DNA of 11,704 nt. Origin: Hyphomicrobiales bacterium. Its GTDB lineage: Bacteria > Pseudomonadota > Alphaproteobacteria > Rhizobiales > Aestuariivirgaceae. The translations under genes and the position numbers were made by a program. The stretch covers positions 1 to 11,704 of the forward strand of contig JABDJG010000270.1 in assembly GCA_013002595.1 (NCBI GenBank). Direction: 5' to 3'. Below the pieces are notes generated by a model. The model saw only the letters and a program-made list of their open reading frames with translations, was not told where the DNA came from and searched no databases. Shown piece after piece: positions 1 to 5,852 of the stretch (position 1 is the first letter of the stretch; the number at the start of each line of letters is the position of its first letter).

Positions 1-149
1 TCTGCACGATCGCCGCACCTGCCGGCCTGAAGAGCGAAGAAGAAGAAGAAGCCGAAGCTGAAGAAGGTGAAGAAGGCGAAGTCGAGGCCGGTGAGGTTCC
101 AACCATCGGTGACGAAGAAGCCGCGGCCGAAGAAGGTGGCGAAGAGTAA
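1..149 (+). CDS. rplY: 50S ribosomal protein L25/CTC, C-terminal end (partial)
   Basis: This is the last 48 codons of a gene that begins before the window. The frame from position 3 reads TIAAPAGLKS followed by a tail made almost only of Glu, Ala and Gly, and ends at TAA 147-149. L25 of the long CTC type binds 5S rRNA in the large ribosomal subunit. In alphaproteobacteria it commonly ends with this kind of junction and a long acidic tail, and commonly lies just before pth, as here. What is seen is the tail and the context; the RNA-binding domain lies outside the window. The identification rests on the junction motif, the acidic tail and the neighbour pth. Confidence 0.85.
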   Translation, partial: CTIAAPAGLKSEEEEEAEAEEGEEGEVEAGEVPTIGDEEAAAEEGGEE

Positions 150-176
150 AGCGTTATTTCGTTAATCGGCGTCGCA

Positions 177-198
177 CCGCTCCTCTTCCGGGGAGCGG
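177..198 (+). other. Hairpin between rplY and pth
   Basis: CCGCTCC (177-183) and GGAGCGG (192-198) form a perfect 7-bp stem with an 8-nt loop in the 85-bp rplY-pth gap. No T-run follows, so it is not a classical terminator. It could act in mRNA processing or partial attenuation between the abundant ribosomal protein message and the downstream enzymes. The structure is visible; the role is inference. Confidence 0.4.
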
Positions 199-234
199 GC
201 TGGCGCCGGCTTCGAGCAAGGCGAGTGCTCTAGG

Positions 235-939
235 ATGATCCTTCTGGTGGGGCTCGGTAATCCCGGGCCCAAATTTGCAAAGAACCGGCATAATATCGGC
301 TTCATGATGGTGGACGAAATCGTCCGCAGCCATGGTCTTGCCGCTTGGCGCAAGAAGTTTCAGGGTGAAGTCTCCGAAGGCCTCGTTGGCGGCAACAAGG
401 TCGTTATCCTCAAACCCATGACCTACATGAACGAGTCCGGCCAGGCGGTTGGCAAGGCCATGCGGTTCTACAATCTGGAGGCGGACGACGTTGTCGTTGT
501 CTATGACGAACTCGACCTGCCACCGGGCAAGTTGCGCATGAAGACCGGCGGCGGGCTGGCCGGCCACAACGGCCTGAAGTCGATCAAGGCGCATATCGGC
601 GACGGCTTCCACCGTATCCGGCTCGGCATCGGCCACCCTGGCCACAAGGACAAGGTGCATGGCTACGTCCTGAAGGATTTCGCCAAGCAGGACGCCGGCT
701 GGTTCGAGCCTTTGCGCGATGCGATCGCCGAATACGCGCCATTGCTGACCACCCGCGAATTCGCCACGTTTCAAAACAAGGTTCACTTGCGCCTGAATGA
801 CAATGAGCCGGCCACAAAAGCAAAACCGGCCAAGAAGGCGGCGCCGGCCAACCCGCCACAACAGACCGGTGAAGACAAACCTGCCGGCCCGTTTGCCAAG
901 CTCAAACGGCTGATCGGCGGCAACGAGAGTGACACCTGA
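235..939 (+). CDS. pth: Peptidyl-tRNA hydrolase
   Basis: Cytosolic enzyme that cleaves the ester bond between peptide and tRNA on peptidyl-tRNAs dropped by stalled ribosomes, recycling the tRNA. The 234-residue product begins with GLGNPGPKF and RHNIGF. The family's active-site residues are present: Asn9, catalytic His19, Asn66 (in MTYMNESG), Asp91 (in YDELDLPPG) and Asn112 (in GHNGLKS). Glycine-rich KTGGGLAGHNG and GIGHPG are also typical. The core domain ends near residue 187. The last ~45 residues are a Lys/Pro/Ala-rich tail absent from the E. coli enzyme (194 aa), a common sort of extension in alphaproteobacteria. The ATG at 235 is preferred because the family begins within a few residues of the GLGNPG strand. 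The Shine-Dalgarno is weak, and the gene probably relies on the rplY transcript. Its stop shares one base with the ychF start. Confidence 0.97.
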   Translation: MILLVGLGNPGPKFAKNRHNIGFMMVDEIVRSHGLAAWRKKFQGEVSEGLVGGNKVVILKPMTYMNESGQAVGKAMRFYNLEADDVVVVYDELDLPPGKLRMKTGGGLAGHNGLKSIKAHIGDGFHRIRLGIGHPGHKDKVHGYVLKDFAKQDAGWFEPLRDAIAEYAPLLTTREFATFQNKVHLRLNDNEPATKAKPAKKAAPANPPQQTGEDKPAGPFAKLKRLIGGNESDT

Positions 940-2036
940 TGGGATTTAAATGCGGCATCGTCGGCTTGCCCAACGTCGGCAAATCGACCCTTTTCAACGC
1001 TCTGACGCAAACTGCGGCGGCACAGGCGGCCAACTACCCGTTTTGCACCATCGAGCCCAACGTCGGCGAGGTCGCCGTGCCCGACCCGCGCTTGTTCAAA
1101 CTCGCTAGGATCGCCGCCTCCAAGCAAATCATCCCGACCCGCATCAGCTTTGTTGACATTGCCGGGCTGGTCCGCGGCGCTTCCAAGGGTGAAGGTCTCG
1201 GCAACAAGTTCCTTGCCAACATCCGCGAGGTCGATGCCATCGTCCATGTGCTCAGATGTTTTGAAGACAGCGACGTGACCCACGTCGAAGGCGGCATCGA
1301 CCCCTTGCGCGATGCCGAGATCGTTGAGACCGAATTGATGTTGTCCGACCTTGAAAGCCTCGAGCGCCGCCTCGTCGGCCTGGAGAAAAAGGCCAATTCC
1401 GGCGAAAAGGAAGCCAAGCTCCAGGTCGCCCTGATGAAGAAGGCCACCGCCCTCCTGGAAGACGGCAAGCCGGCCCGCCTGGCTGAAATCTCCAAGGAAG
1501 AACGCGCCGACTGGCGCGCTCTCAACCTGTTGACCGCCAAACCGGTTCTCTATGTCTGCAATGTCGAAGAAGCTGCGGCTGCCACTGGCAACGCCGCATC
1601 CGCCGAGGTCGCTAAAAAGGCCGAAGCCGAGAACGCTGGCGTCGTTGTCGTTTCAGCCGCCATCGAGGCTGAACTCGCCCAGCTCGATGCCGAAGAGCGC
1701 ACCGAATACCTGGAAACTCTCGGGCTCGAAGAGGCCGGCCTCGACCGTCTCATCCACGAGGGCTACAAGTTGCTCAACCTCATCACCTTTTTCACCATCG
1801 GCCCCAAGGAAGCCCGCGCCTGGACTGTCCGGCGCGAGACCGTAGCGCCCAAGGCCGCCGGCGTCATTCACACTGATTTTGAAAAGGGCTTCATCCGGGC
1901 TGAAACCATCGCCTATGACGCGTTCATCGACTGCAACGGCGAGAACGGCGCCAAGGATGCTGGCAAGATGCGGCTTGAAGGCAAGGAATACATCGTCGCC
2001 GACGGTGATGTCATGCACTTCCGCTTTGCCAACTGA
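939..2036 (+). CDS. ychF: Redox-regulated ribosome-binding ATPase YchF (OLA1/Obg family)
   Basis: P-loop protein of the TRAFAC class that binds ribosomes and prefers ATP over GTP; it is implicated in translation and stress responses. The 365-residue length matches the family (about 363). Visible motifs are the Walker A loop GLPNVGKST (residues 9-17), the switch region FCTIEPNVG (35-43), the G3 motif DIAGLV (73-78) followed by RGASKGEGLGNKFL, and the unusual G4 motif NVEE (208-211) in place of NKxD, which explains the ATP preference. A coiled-coil helical hairpin covers roughly 130-195 and the C-terminal TGS domain about 283-364, ending DGDVMHFRFAN. Start ATG 939-941 overlaps the pth stop by one base, so the two are translationally coupled. 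The pth-ychF pair is widely conserved. Confidence 0.98.
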   Translation: MGFKCGIVGLPNVGKSTLFNALTQTAAAQAANYPFCTIEPNVGEVAVPDPRLFKLARIAASKQIIPTRISFVDIAGLVRGASKGEGLGNKFLANIREVDAIVHVLRCFEDSDVTHVEGGIDPLRDAEIVETELMLSDLESLERRLVGLEKKANSGEKEAKLQVALMKKATALLEDGKPARLAEISKEERADWRALNLLTAKPVLYVCNVEEAAAATGNAASAEVAKKAEAENAGVVVVSAAIEAELAQLDAEERTEYLETLGLEEAGLDRLIHEGYKLLNLITFFTIGPKEARAWTVRRETVAPKAAGVIHTDFEKGFIRAETIAYDAFIDCNGENGAKDAGKMRLEGKEYIVADGDVMHFRFAN

Positions 2037-2043
2037 CCGCCAG

Positions 2044-2502
2044 ATGTCGGCCCTGCTTTACTTTGAGGATTTCCCAGTCGGTGATGTGTCGACATTCGGC
2101 GCCTATGAAGTAACGGCTGAGGAGATCAAGGCGTTTGCCGGCGAGTTCGACCCGCAGCCGTTTCACCTCGATGAGGCGGCCGGTGCCCGCTCCATCGCCG
2201 GCGCGCTCAGCGCATCGGGCTGGCACACGACCGCCATGTGCATGCGCATGATGTACGATGGCTATATCGGCAGGACAGCTTCCATGGGCTCGCCCGGCGT
2301 CGATGAGGCCAAGTGGCTCAAACCCGTGTTTCCCGGCGACATCTTGAGCATGCGCCGCACCACGCTGGAGGCCCGTATCTCCGCAAGCCGGCCTGAAATG
2401 GGCATCATCAAATCACGCTGGGAGGTGCTCGACCAGGACGGCGAGATCAAGCTTGAAATGACCGGCTACGGCCTTGTCAAGGTGCGCGGAGCAGGCTCGT
2501 GA
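2044..2502 (+). CDS. MaoC-like dehydratase, first of a tandem pair
   Basis: A 152-residue single hot-dog protein of the MaoC/(R)-specific enoyl-CoA hydratase family, which adds water to or removes it from acyl-CoA thioesters. The hydratase signature is present as FAGEFDPQPFHLD, with likely catalytic Asp36 and His41 at the family's 5-residue spacing. The usual Asn of the D-x-N-P-x-H motif is Gln here. The following SASGWHT segment is typical of this subgroup. The frame is open further upstream into ychF, but ATG 2044, seven bases after the ychF stop, gives the normal N-terminus (LLYFEDFPVGD). It shares an operon with ychF and overlaps the next gene by 4 bp. The substrate is unknown. Confidence 0.9.
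   Translation: MSALLYFEDFPVGDVSTFGAYEVTAEEIKAFAGEFDPQPFHLDEAAGARSIAGALSASGWHTTAMCMRMMYDGYIGRTASMGSPGVDEAKWLKPVFPGDILSMRRTTLEARISASRPEMGIIKSRWEVLDQDGEIKLEMTGYGLVKVRGAGS
2488..2491 (+). promoter_or_regulatory. Ribosome binding site supporting a GTG start
   Basis: GGAG lies seven bases before GTG 2499, inside the 3' end of the first maoC gene. It supports GTG as the start of the second maoC gene despite the overlap. Confidence 0.6.
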
Positions 2503-2987
2503 GCGTCGCCGGCACATGGCAGTGGTTTGACGAGTTCGAGACCGGCCAGAAGGCCGTGCTCGGCAGCTACACGTTCGATGCCGCCAACGTTACAGATTTT
2601 GCCGGCAGATTCGATCCGCAACCGTTTCATCTCGATGCGGACGCGGCCGCCAAGACTCATTTCGGCGCCCTGTGCGCCTCAGGCTGGCACACCGCCGCCG
2701 CCTACATGAAGTGTTGCGCTGCCCACAACTTCGCCGGCTGCGATACCGCAAAGGCAAACGGCAGGGACCTGCCGCCGCTCGGCCCCTCACCAGGATTTGA
2801 AAACCTCAAGTGGCTCAAACCGGTCTATGCCGGCGACACCGTCACCTTCCACACCGAAGTCACCGGCAAGCGAGAGATGGCCTCGCGCGACGACTGGGGC
2901 CTGGTTTTTGCGGCAAACACCGGCATCAACCAGAACGGGGATCTGGTGTTCTCCTTCGATGGCAAACTGCTGGTGGCGAGAAGGTGA
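2499..2987 (+). CDS. MaoC-like dehydratase, second of a tandem pair
   Basis: A 162-residue paralogue of the upstream gene, again a single hot-dog domain with FAGRFDPQPFHLD (likely catalytic Asp39 and His44), then ASGWHTAAAYMK and a WLKPVYAGDTV strand matching WLKPVFPGDIL of its neighbour. It carries an insert of about 15-20 residues near 72-95 (Cys-, Asp- and Gly-containing, ending PPLGPSPGFENLKW) that the first copy lacks. The GTG start overlaps the upstream TGA by four bases (GTGA). The pair may form a heterodimer, as many MaoC-like proteins dimerise, but this is inference. Role in acyl-CoA metabolism is likely; the substrate is unknown. Confidence 0.9.
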   Translation: MSVAGTWQWFDEFETGQKAVLGSYTFDAANVTDFAGRFDPQPFHLDADAAAKTHFGALCASGWHTAAAYMKCCAAHNFAGCDTAKANGRDLPPLGPSPGFENLKWLKPVYAGDTVTFHTEVTGKREMASRDDWGLVFAANTGINQNGDLVFSFDGKLLVARR

Positions 2988-3039
2988 GGTACTCAATCAA
3001 TCCTGTTACCTATGTCGCTGTCTGCGTACTCGACTGCCT

Positions 3040-3182
3040 CCCCAGGGCTTGACCCTGGGGCCCAAGAACCCGTGGAGATTAGAGTTGCAGATCTGGCACG
3101 AAGCGGGTCAGTTGTTGTTCCATGCCATGGACCATCGATGGTTCCTGTGCTGGAGATTGGATCCTTGGGTCAAGCCCAAGGA
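3040..3182. repeat. Putative palindromic intergenic repeat element
   Basis: Two perfect 8-bp stems bound this stretch: CCCCAGGG-CTTGA-CCCTGGGG (3040-3060) and TCCTTGGG-TCAAG-CCCAAGGA (3162-3182). Their loops are reverse complements of each other, so the two ends look like inverted copies of one palindrome. Between them is a 12-bp perfect palindrome ACCATCGATGGT (3131-3142). Stems with a CTTGA/TCAAG loop resemble small dispersed repeats in Hyphomicrobiales genomes. It sits between convergent genes and could also end transcription on both strands. That it is repeated elsewhere in the genome cannot be shown from one copy. Confidence 0.5.
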
Positions 3183-3195
3183 AGGCAGAGTTCTA

Positions 3196-3210
3196 GAGCG
3201 TGTCGCGCTC
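3196..3210. other. Small hairpin at the aldolase 3' end
   Basis: GAGCG (3196-3200) and CGCTC (3206-3210) form a 5-bp stem with a 5-nt loop that reaches into the aldolase stop codon. It lies just outside the larger repeat element. Too short to be a sure terminator. Confidence 0.25.
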
Positions 3211-3856
3211 ACCCCTTGCCATAGGTCTCGAACTTCTTCATCACCCGCTTCATCTCGGCATCACCCAGCACCGTGGGCTTGCCGACCTGCAGCGCATCCA
3301 AATACATCCGCGCCAGCTGTTCGATTTGATCGGCAATGCTGAGCGCCTCATCCAGCGTCTCGCCGAATGCAATTTGCCCGTGGTTCGCCAGCAGACACGC
3401 CTTGCGCCCTTTCAGCGCCGCTACCGCGGCTTTCGCCAGCGCCGGTGTCCCGAAGGTCTGATAGCGCGCACAAGGGATATCCTTGCCGCCGGCAACCGTT
3501 ACCATGTAGTGAAACGCCGGGATCGGCTTGCGCAGGGTCGACAGCGCTGTTGCCGCCATCGAATGGCAGTGAACGATCGCCCCGGCCTCGGGCCGCGCCG
3601 CATAGATCGCCAGATGCATCGGCGCCTCCGATGAGGCTTCCCGCTCGCCGGCCCGCACAGCGCCGTCGCTGCCGACATGAACGATATCGTCAGGCTTCAT
3701 GCCCTCATAGGCAAGCCCGGACGGCGTCACCAGCATGGCATCGCCGCACCTCACCGACACATTGCCGGACTTGTGCGGTGACAGCCCGCGCGCCGACATT
3801 TCCTTGGCGGTTGCAACCACCCGCCGGCGTAATTGAGCCGCGCTAACTCTCGTCAT
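3209..3856 (-). CDS. FucA-like class II aldolase, probable DHAP-shunt aldolase (Ald2 type)
   Basis: A 215-residue zinc-dependent class II aldolase, the same length as E. coli L-fuculose-1-phosphate aldolase and alike throughout. Seen are the phosphate-binding GNVSVR (31-36) and TPSG (44-47), the catalytic SSE with Glu77, zinc ligands His96 and His98 in HCHS, HYM (116-118), and the third zinc ligand His159 in NHG. The C-terminus KKFETYG also matches FucA. The gene overlaps mtnA by 14 bp, so the likely substrate is 5-methylthioribulose-1-phosphate and/or 5-deoxyribulose-1-phosphate, split to DHAP plus an aldehyde. Known Ald2 enzymes of the DHAP shunt are FucA-like partners of MtnA. The alternative, the dehydratase MtnB, belongs to the same superfamily but is less FucA-like. 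ATG 3856 is chosen over one at 3892, whose extra 12 residues have no family counterpart and which lies deeper inside mtnA. Confidence 0.85.
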   Translation of the reverse strand: MTRVSAAQLRRRVVATAKEMSARGLSPHKSGNVSVRCGDAMLVTPSGLAYEGMKPDDIVHVGSDGAVRAGEREASSEAPMHLAIYAARPEAGAIVHCHSMAATALSTLRKPIPAFHYMVTVAGGKDIPCARYQTFGTPALAKAAVAALKGRKACLLANHGQIAFGETLDEALSIADQIEQLARMYLDALQVGKPTVLGDAEMKRVMKKFETYGKG

Positions 3857-4946
3857 CGCGGCGTTCCGGATAAAGCCCCAAAAGACCTTCATGACTGGCT
3901 GCGCACACGCCGCGCTCGGTAATCAGTCCGCTCACCAGCCGTGCCGGCGTCACATCGAAGGCCGGATTGGCGGCACCACTGCCCGGCGATGAAATCTCGA
4001 TGGTCTCCATCGCTCCCGATGCCGTGCGCCCGCGCATATGCGTCACCTCGCGGGCATCGCGCTCTTCGATGGGGATATCGCGAACCCCGTCCATGATCGA
4101 CCAGTCGATCGTCGTGTGCGGCAGCGCCACGTAGAACGGCACATTGTTGTCGCGCGCGGCAAGCGCTTTCAGGTACGTACCGATCTTGTTGCACACATCG
4201 CCGTTCGCAGCGGTGCGGTCGGTACCCGTGATCACCAGATCGACCTTGCCATGCTGCATCAGATGCCCGCCGGCATTATCGGCAATGATCGCATGCGGCA
4301 CGCCGTGACTGTTGAGTTCCCAGGCGGTAAGCGCGGCGCCCTGGTTGCGCGGTCGGGTTTCATCGGCCCACACATGGACCGCGATGCCCTTGTCATGCGC
4401 CATATAGATCGGCGCCAGCGCCGTGCCCCAATCAACCGTCGCAATCCAGCCGGCATTGCAATGGGTGAGAATATTGACGGTTTTACCAGGCTTGTTTGCC
4501 GCCACTTCTTCGATGAGAGAAAGACCGTTCTGACCGATCGCCCGGCATGTCTCAACATCCTCATCACAGATTTCACCGGCCCGCCTATAGGCCGCTGCAA
4601 CCCGGTCAGCACGCGGGATATTGCGTATGACGCCCAGCATCTCATCCAGCGCCCACATCAGATTGACCGCCGTAGGCCGCGTCCGCCGCAGTCGCGCATC
4701 GGCTGCCTCAAGCGCATCATCGCTCGCGTCAGTGCGCAGCGCCAGGCACAGCCCGTAGGCCGCCGTTGCCCCGATCAGCGGCGCCCCGCGCACCTGCATG
4801 GTCTCGATCGCCCGCGCGGCATCCTCCAGCGTTTCCAGCCGTTCAATTACAAATTCATGCGGCAACCGCGTCTGATCGATGATTTCTGCCGCCCAGCCGT
4901 CCGCAGCCAGCCAAATCGACCTGTAATGCTTTCCTTCAACTTTCAT
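3843..4946 (-). CDS. mtnA: S-methyl-5-thioribose-1-phosphate isomerase
   Basis: Converts 5-methylthioribose-1-phosphate to 5-methylthioribulose-1-phosphate in methylthioadenosine salvage; some homologues also accept 5-deoxyribose-1-phosphate. The 367-residue protein has the family blocks: RGAPLIGATAAYG (53-65), RPTAVNLMWAL (90-100), THCNAG with the catalytic Cys163, WADETRPRNQGA (193-204), GTDR with the catalytic Asp243, NKIGTY (253-258), and a late FDVTPARLVSGLITERG. Length fits MtnA rather than the related eIF2B subunits. It is first in a two-gene minus-strand operon with the class II aldolase. No mtnP, mtnK, mtnC or mtnD lies in the window, so the MTA phosphorylase or kinase step must be encoded elsewhere. 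Ribosome binding signal is weak (AGG five to seven bases before ATG). Confidence 0.95.
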   Translation of the reverse strand: MKVEGKHYRSIWLAADGWAAEIIDQTRLPHEFVIERLETLEDAARAIETMQVRGAPLIGATAAYGLCLALRTDASDDALEAADARLRRTRPTAVNLMWALDEMLGVIRNIPRADRVAAAYRRAGEICDEDVETCRAIGQNGLSLIEEVAANKPGKTVNILTHCNAGWIATVDWGTALAPIYMAHDKGIAVHVWADETRPRNQGAALTAWELNSHGVPHAIIADNAGGHLMQHGKVDLVITGTDRTAANGDVCNKIGTYLKALAARDNNVPFYVALPHTTIDWSIMDGVRDIPIEERDAREVTHMRGRTASGAMETIEISSPGSGAANPAFDVTPARLVSGLITERGVCAASHEGLLGLYPERRDDES

Positions 4947-5005
4947 TTACCTGCCACTACCTTGCCGTAACGCCAATCCTCTGTCATACTCCCCCTATCG
5001 CTTGC

Positions 5006-5023
5006 TATAGACCTGAGATCTCA
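5006..5023. promoter_or_regulatory. Candidate promoter element and palindrome in the divergent mtnA gap
   Basis: The 109-bp gap between divergent mtnA and the small secreted-protein gene contains TATAGA (5006-5011), a possible + strand -10 element with a poor -35 match TGTCAT 18 bp upstream. Directly after it is the 10-bp perfect palindrome TGAGATCTCA (5014-5023), a possible operator. No regulator gene for it is adjacent. Confidence 0.25.
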
Positions 5024-5055
5024 TCAATAGCGCGCGAAGCGAAAGCGAGGAAGTC

Positions 5056-5304
5056 ATGACTGCAAAAACTATACTTGTGGCGGCAGGTGCGTTTGTTGCA
5101 TTGGGCATCAGCCCGGCACTGGCCGGTGGCGGTTGCTCGGGCTATGGCACCCATGCCAGCACCCCGGACACGATCGCGCAGACCGATCAGTCCACACCTG
5201 CTGATGCGCACACCCAGACCGCAATTCCCTACCCGCTGCCGACAACGGATGAAGATACGTTGACAGCATCGATCACGGAAGAAACGGCAACAACGACGGA
5301 ATAA
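5056..5304 (+). CDS. Small Thr-rich secreted protein, unknown function
   Basis: An 82-residue protein I do not recognise. Residues 1-23 form a Sec signal peptide: Lys4, a hydrophobic core ILVAAGAFVALGI, and a signal peptidase I site after ALA23. The mature ~59 residues start GGGCSGYG, with a single Cys27, and contain about 16 Thr, many Asp and Glu, and no Lys or Arg, so the protein is strongly acidic and probably unstructured. No lipobox is present (GGG before Cys). It has a good Shine-Dalgarno GAGGAAG (5047-5053), three bases before ATG, and its own terminator right after it, so it is probably monocistronic. Expression in the periplasm or outside the cell is inferred. Confidence 0.75.
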   Translation: MTAKTILVAAGAFVALGISPALAGGGCSGYGTHASTPDTIAQTDQSTPADAHTQTAIPYPLPTTDEDTLTASITEETATTTE

Positions 5305-5329
5305 TCTCTGTCAAACTGGAGTTCTGAAT

Positions 5330-5356
5330 GGGGACCCTGGTGGTCCCCGTTTTTTT
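5330..5356 (+). terminator. Rho-independent terminator after the small secreted-protein gene
   Basis: GGGGACC (5330-5336), loop CTGGT, GGTCCCC (5342-5348), then G and seven T (5350-5356). It starts 26 bases after the stop codon. This is the clearest terminator in the window, and it separates the small gene from the cupin gene. Confidence 0.92.
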
Positions 5357-5403
5357 GCGGCGAGGTGAAACTGTACCGCAGGATTGCCACTTGGAGCATT
5401 CGA

Positions 5404-5772
5404 ATGACCCGTAAACCGGTCCATTTGCAGCGAAGCGACTGGGCGTCCGACGACCGCCTCTGGAAAGGGGTATTGGAAGGCAAGGACATCGGAACAGGCG
5501 TCACGGTGCTGTTCTATGCGACCGACGAGATTGGCAAAGGCCCGCTGTGGCACGTCCACCCCTATGACGAGATTTTCATTGTCCGCACCGGTACAGCATT
5601 GTTCACCATTGGCGAAACCAAGGTCAAGGCGATGGCAGGCGACATCCTTCTCGGACCGGCAATCATCCCTCACAAATATACCAATCTTGGTCCAGGATTG
5701 CTCGAGACAACCGACATCCATGTCAGTGACCGATGGATTCAAACCGATTTGGCCGACCCCGAACTACAATGA
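5404..5772 (+). CDS. Small single-domain cupin protein
   Basis: A 122-residue one-barrel cupin. Motif 1 is GPLWHVHPYDEIFIVRTG with metal ligands His50, His52 and Glu56. Motif 2 is GDILLGPAIIPHKYTNLG with His90. All four usual metal ligands are therefore present. The frame has an earlier GTG at 5365, but ATG 5404 has GGAG seven bases upstream (5393-5396) and gives a standard short cupin N-terminus; the GTG lies only eight bases past the preceding T-run. Cupins of this size range from dioxygenases and isomerases to ligand-binding regulators, so a substrate cannot be named. It converges with the LysR gene downstream and has no obvious partner. Confidence 0.85.
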   Translation: MTRKPVHLQRSDWASDDRLWKGVLEGKDIGTGVTVLFYATDEIGKGPLWHVHPYDEIFIVRTGTALFTIGETKVKAMAGDILLGPAIIPHKYTNLGPGLLETTDIHVSDRWIQTDLADPELQ

Positions 5773-5852
5773 CAGTTTACCGTTTCCAATCAAGAGACCC
5801 CAGAACGTGATTCCGATTTTGCGGTAATCTCGCACCTGGCCCAATGGCCATC

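Noticed and set aside
1879..2043. Upstream extension of the first MaoC gene into ychF
   Set aside because: The extra 55 residues are Ser/Thr/Arg-rich shadow sequence of the YchF C-terminus; the hot-dog fold begins at the ATG at 2044.
4038..4970. A 310-codon open frame on the + strand opposite mtnA
   Set aside because: It lies antisense to a full set of MtnA motifs, is Arg/His-rich as expected for the complement of a GC-rich gene, and matches no known family pattern.
5056..5304. Small secreted protein as a lipoprotein
   Set aside because: The residues before Cys27 are GGG, not a lipobox with Leu at -3; an ALA signal peptidase I site fits better.
5404..5772. The cupin as acireductone dioxygenase (mtnD), suggested by nearby mtnA
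   Set aside because: It is only 122 residues, on the other strand, separated by another gene and a terminator, and lacks the larger MtnD layout (about 180 residues).
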